Positions 13,619 to 15,839 of a DNA stretch of 15,839 bases are shown here, piece by piece. The translations under genes and the position numbers were made by a program. This DNA comes from an uncultured Collinsella sp. Lineage in GTDB: Bacteria > Actinomycetota > Coriobacteriia > Coriobacteriales > Coriobacteriaceae. The notes beneath the pieces were generated by a model. The model was not told the DNA's origin. It made no database searches and saw nothing but the letters and a program-made list of their open reading frames with translations. The stretch's first letter is position 1. Each line of letters starts with the position of its first letter. The stretch is from the NCBI GenBank assembly GCA_900752545.1, contig CAADVS010000049.1, positions 1 through 15,839 of the forward strand, given 5' to 3'.

Positions 13619-13640
13619 GCCCAAAAAGGAGGAGACAAGC

Positions 13641-13934
13641 ATGTCGTCTTTGAAGCCGCTTGCAGATCGTGTTCTGGTCAAGCCCGACGAGGCCGAGCAG
13701 AAGACCGCTTCTGGTCTGTATATCGCCAGCAACGCCCAGGAGAAGCCGCAGCGCGGCACCATCGTTGCCGTGGGCGCCGGCAAGGTCAACGACAAGGGTG
13801 AGCGCATCCCCATGGACGTCAAGGTCGGTGACGTTGTCATCTACGGTAAGTTCGGTGGCAACGAGGTCAAGGTCGACGGCGAGAAGTATCTGCTGATGCG
13901 CGCCGACGACATCTACGCTGTCGTCGAGGCCTAG
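13641..13934 (+). CDS. groES: Co-chaperonin GroES
   Basis: This is a 97-residue protein with the complete Cpn10 fold. The start is LKPLADRVLVKPDEAEQKTASGL, where the last part is the mobile loop that binds GroEL, and the end is YGKFGGNEVKVDGEKYLLMRADDIYAVVE. It forms the heptameric lid on GroEL in ATP-dependent folding of cytoplasmic proteins. The start at 13641 follows AAGGAGG (13626-13632) at 8 bases. It is the first gene of the groESL operon, separated from groEL by 96 bp. Codon usage is strongly biased, fitting high expression. Confidence 0.98.
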   Translation: MSSLKPLADRVLVKPDEAEQKTASGLYIASNAQEKPQRGTIVAVGAGKVNDKGERIPMDVKVGDVVIYGKFGGNEVKVDGEKYLLMRADDIYAVVEA

Positions 13935-13942
13935 TCTCGTCA

Positions 13943-14004
13943 GAATCTCTGATTCGTCTTTGAACGCGTCCGCCGCATAGGACTCGGAAGCGGCGACGCG
14001 AGTC
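13943..14004 (+). other. groES-groEL intercistronic hairpins with alternative pairing
   Basis: A small GAATC/GATTC hairpin (13943-13955) is followed by a larger stem. CGCGT-C-CGCCGC (13965-13976) pairs with GCGGCGACGCG (13990-14000), 11 pairs with one bulged base. The loop contains GACTCG (13981-13986), which can instead pair with CGAGTC (13999-14004). The two long forms are mutually exclusive. The groEL ribosome site (TTGGAGG, 14014-14020) follows. Confidence 0.55.
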
Positions 14005-14030
14005 ACATTTCTTTTGGAGGATTACCTACC

Positions 14031-15668
14031 ATGGCAAAGAACATTACGTTCAACACCGATGCCCGCGCTAAGCTCGCCAAGGGCGTCAACACTCTGGCCG
14101 ACGCCGTTACCGTCACCATGGGCCCCAAGGGTCGCTACGTTGCGCTGCAGCGCACGTTCGGTGCCCCGACCATCACCAACGACGGCGTTTCCGTCGCCAA
14201 GGAGATCGAGCTCGAGGACAACATCGAGAACATGGGCGCTCAGCTGGTGAAGGAGGTTGCCACCAAGACCAACGACACCGTGGGTGACGGCACCACCACC
14301 GCAACTCTGCTCGCTCAGGCCATCGTCAACGACGGTCTGCGCAACGTCGCCGCTGGCGCCAACCCGTTGGCCATCCGTCGCGGCATCGACAAGGCCGTCA
14401 ACGCCGCCGTCGCCGAGATGAAGAAGCAGGCTAAGCCGGTCGAGACCAAGGAGCAGATTGCTTCCGTCGGCACCATCTCTGCCGGTGACCCCGAGGTCGG
14501 CGAGAAGATCGCCGAGGCCATGGAGGTCGTGGGCAAGGACGGCGTCATCACCGTCGAGGATTCCCAGACGTTCGACATCACCATCGACACCGTCGAGGGC
14601 ATGCAGTTCGACAAGGGCTATGTCTCCGCTTACTTCGTCACGGATAACGACCGCATGGAGGCCGTGATGAAGGATCCGTACATCCTCATCACCGACCAGA
14701 AGATCTCCAGCGTTCAGGACATCATGCCCGTTCTCGAGGCTGTCCAGCGCGCTGGCCGTGGCCTGCTCATCATCGCTGAGGACATCGACGGCGAAGCTCT
14801 GCCTACCCTGGTCCTCAACAAGATCCGTGGCGCCCTCAACGTCTGCGCCGTCAAGGCCCCGGGCTACGGCGATCGCCGCAAGCGCATTCTCGAGGACATC
14901 GCTGTCCTCACCGGTGGCCAGGCTGCCCTGGACGAGTTGGGCGTGAAGGTCGCTGACATCACCGCCGATATGCTCGGTACCGCTAAGTCCGTCACCATCT
15001 CTAAGGACAACACCGTCGTCGTCGGCGGCGCTGGCTCCAAGGAGGCCATCGACGCCCGTATCGCTCAGATTAAGGGCGAGATGGAGAACACCACCTCTGA
15101 CTTCGACCGTGAGAAGCTCCAGGAGCGCCTGGCCAAGCTCTCCGGTGGCGTTGCCGTCATCAAGGTCGGCGCTGCTACCGAGTCCGAGCTCAAGGAGATC
15201 AAGCATCGCGTCGAGGACGCCCTGCAGGCCACCCGCGCTGCTGTCGAGGAGGGCATTGTCGCTGGCGGCGGCGTCGCCTTCATGGACGCTGCTCCTGCGC
15301 TCGATGCCGTCGAGATCGATGACCCCGAGGAGAAGATTGGCGTCGACATCGTCAAGAAGGCTCTGACCGCTCCGGTCGCCACCATCGCCAAGAACGCTGG
15401 CTTTGAGGGCGCTGTCGTGGTCGACAAGGTCGCCGAGCTGCCCGCCGGCCAGGGTCTCAACTCTGCCAACGGCGAGTGGGGCGACATGATCGAGATGGGC
15501 GTCCTCGACCCCGTCAAGGTCAGCCGCGTCACCCTGCAGAACGCTGCTTCTGTCGCCAGCCTGATCCTCATCACCGAGGCCACCGTCTCCGATGTGCCCA
15601 AGAACACTCAGCTTGAGGATGCTATCGCTGCTGCTACCGCTGGTCAGCAGGGCGGCGGTATGTACTAA
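14031..15668 (+). CDS. groEL: Chaperonin GroEL
   Basis: This is a 545-residue 60-kDa chaperonin of full length. Recognisable blocks are ADAVTVTMGPKGRYVALQR, the ATP-binding NDTVGDGTTTATLLAQAI, TISAGDPEVGEKIAEAMEVV, KAPGYGDRRKRILEDIAVL and VEEGIVAGGGVAFMDA. It assembles as a double heptameric ring and folds proteins with GroES. The C-terminus is AAATAGQQGGGMY, with only one GGM-like unit rather than the long repeat found in many bacteria, and no His-rich tail like that of mycobacterial GroEL1. It starts at ATG 14031 with GGAGG (14016-14020) upstream. It is the last gene seen; the giant hairpin starts 26 bases after its stop. Identification is certain. Confidence 0.98.
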   Translation: MAKNITFNTDARAKLAKGVNTLADAVTVTMGPKGRYVALQRTFGAPTITNDGVSVAKEIELEDNIENMGAQLVKEVATKTNDTVGDGTTTATLLAQAIVNDGLRNVAAGANPLAIRRGIDKAVNAAVAEMKKQAKPVETKEQIASVGTISAGDPEVGEKIAEAMEVVGKDGVITVEDSQTFDITIDTVEGMQFDKGYVSAYFVTDNDRMEAVMKDPYILITDQKISSVQDIMPVLEAVQRAGRGLLIIAEDIDGEALPTLVLNKIRGALNVCAVKAPGYGDRRKRILEDIAVLTGGQAALDELGVKVADITADMLGTAKSVTISKDNTVVVGGAGSKEAIDARIAQIKGEMENTTSDFDREKLQERLAKLSGGVAVIKVGAATESELKEIKHRVEDALQATRAAVEEGIVAGGGVAFMDAAPALDAVEIDDPEEKIGVDIVKKALTAPVATIAKNAGFEGAVVVDKVAELPAGQGLNSANGEWGDMIEMGVLDPVKVSRVTLQNAASVASLILITEATVSDVPKNTQLEDAIAAATAGQQGGGMY

Positions 15669-15694
15669 GGCCGACAAGGTCTAGAACTCCCACC

Positions 15695-15839
15695 GGGAAT
15701 CCGGGGGCGTGACGGGGGCTTCTCTCCGGAACGTCCTCGGACATGCAAAGGGGCTCCGCATCGCGCTTCGCGCTGCGGAGCCCCTTTGCGTCCTGCGGAA
15801 TGTTCCGGAGAGAAGCCCCCGTCACGCCCCCGGATTCCC
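15695..15839. repeat. Giant nested inverted repeat downstream of groEL (element R)
   Basis: Arms 15695-15732 and 15802-15839 are perfect complements over 38 bp, reaching the last base of the window. Inside them lies a second perfect stem of 16 bp, GCAAAGGGGCTCCGCA (15745-15760) with 15774-15789. It encloses a small GCGC-TTC-GCGC loop (15763-15773). The two 12-base spacers are not complementary but are almost direct copies: GTCCTCGGACAT (15733-15744) and GTCCTGCGGAAT (15790-15801). It starts 26 bases after the groEL stop. It may terminate groESL transcription, but no T-tract outside the stem is visible within the window. Confidence 0.9.

Noticed and set aside
13206..13640. Possible tRNA or small gene in the 435-bp gap before groES
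   Set aside because: The strong foldings are explained by the terminator and the nested palindrome; no cloverleaf with an anticodon arm and no start codon with a ribosome site was found.
14022..15677. A 551-codon minus-strand frame covering groEL
   Set aside because: It is antisense to a certain groEL, has Leu/Asp/Gly-rich nonsense composition and no ribosome site; it results from the strong codon bias of the sense gene.

Overview
The window is a GC-rich bacterial chromosome segment carrying 13 protein-coding genes; one of them is cut by the left edge. I found no phage genes, transposase genes, tRNA or rRNA genes, or CRISPR arrays. The most likely source is a Coriobacteriia gut actinobacterium, in the Collinsella/Atopobiales area. 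This rests on GC-rich codon usage together with Firmicutes-like gene content: an AmaP-DUF2273-Asp23 envelope-stress cluster, a DUF6020 membrane protein and YitT/DUF2179. The assignment is inference from gene content and was not checked by a search.

Layout. Positions 1-281 hold the C-terminus of type III pantothenate kinase (coaX). Next come a dCMP/cytidine deaminase (363-887), a stand-alone NifU-C Fe-S scaffold protein (1058-1336), prolipoprotein diacylglyceryl transferase lgt (1446-2267) and a 727-residue polytopic DUF6020 protein (2342-4525). YebC (4690-5496) follows and ends in a strong terminator. The cluster amaP / DUF2273 / Asp23-Gls24 (5663-7144) is a compact operon closed by a second strong terminator. 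A YitT-DUF2179 membrane protein (7349-8371) and a zinc-ribbon membrane protein with a Pro/Glu-rich tail (8521-9804) run up to a 16-bp bidirectional terminator. That terminator separates them from the only minus-strand gene, an M20D amidohydrolase (9936-11399). The amidohydrolase is divergent from a YtcJ-type amidohydrolase (11568-13205). The window ends with groES-groEL (13641-15668).

How the genes fit together. Most are housekeeping or envelope genes: CoA synthesis, dTTP precursor supply, Fe-S assembly, lipoprotein lipidation, envelope stress, protein folding and ribosome rescue at difficult sequences. The two divergent metallo-hydrolases may share a regulatory region and may act on related amide substrates, but the substrates cannot be read from sequence.

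What stands out is structural DNA. The groESL operon is bracketed by two very large nested inverted repeats. The left one (13293-13503) has 16-bp outer arms, 40-nt inner arms with one mismatch and a central hairpin. The right one (15695-15839) has perfect 38-bp arms around a 16-bp hairpin. They share architecture but little sequence. The right one ends exactly at the window edge. Three intergenic sites placed just after stop codons share a GGGG(A/T)C(A/G)GG core, two of them inside hairpins, and look like members of a dispersed REP-like family.
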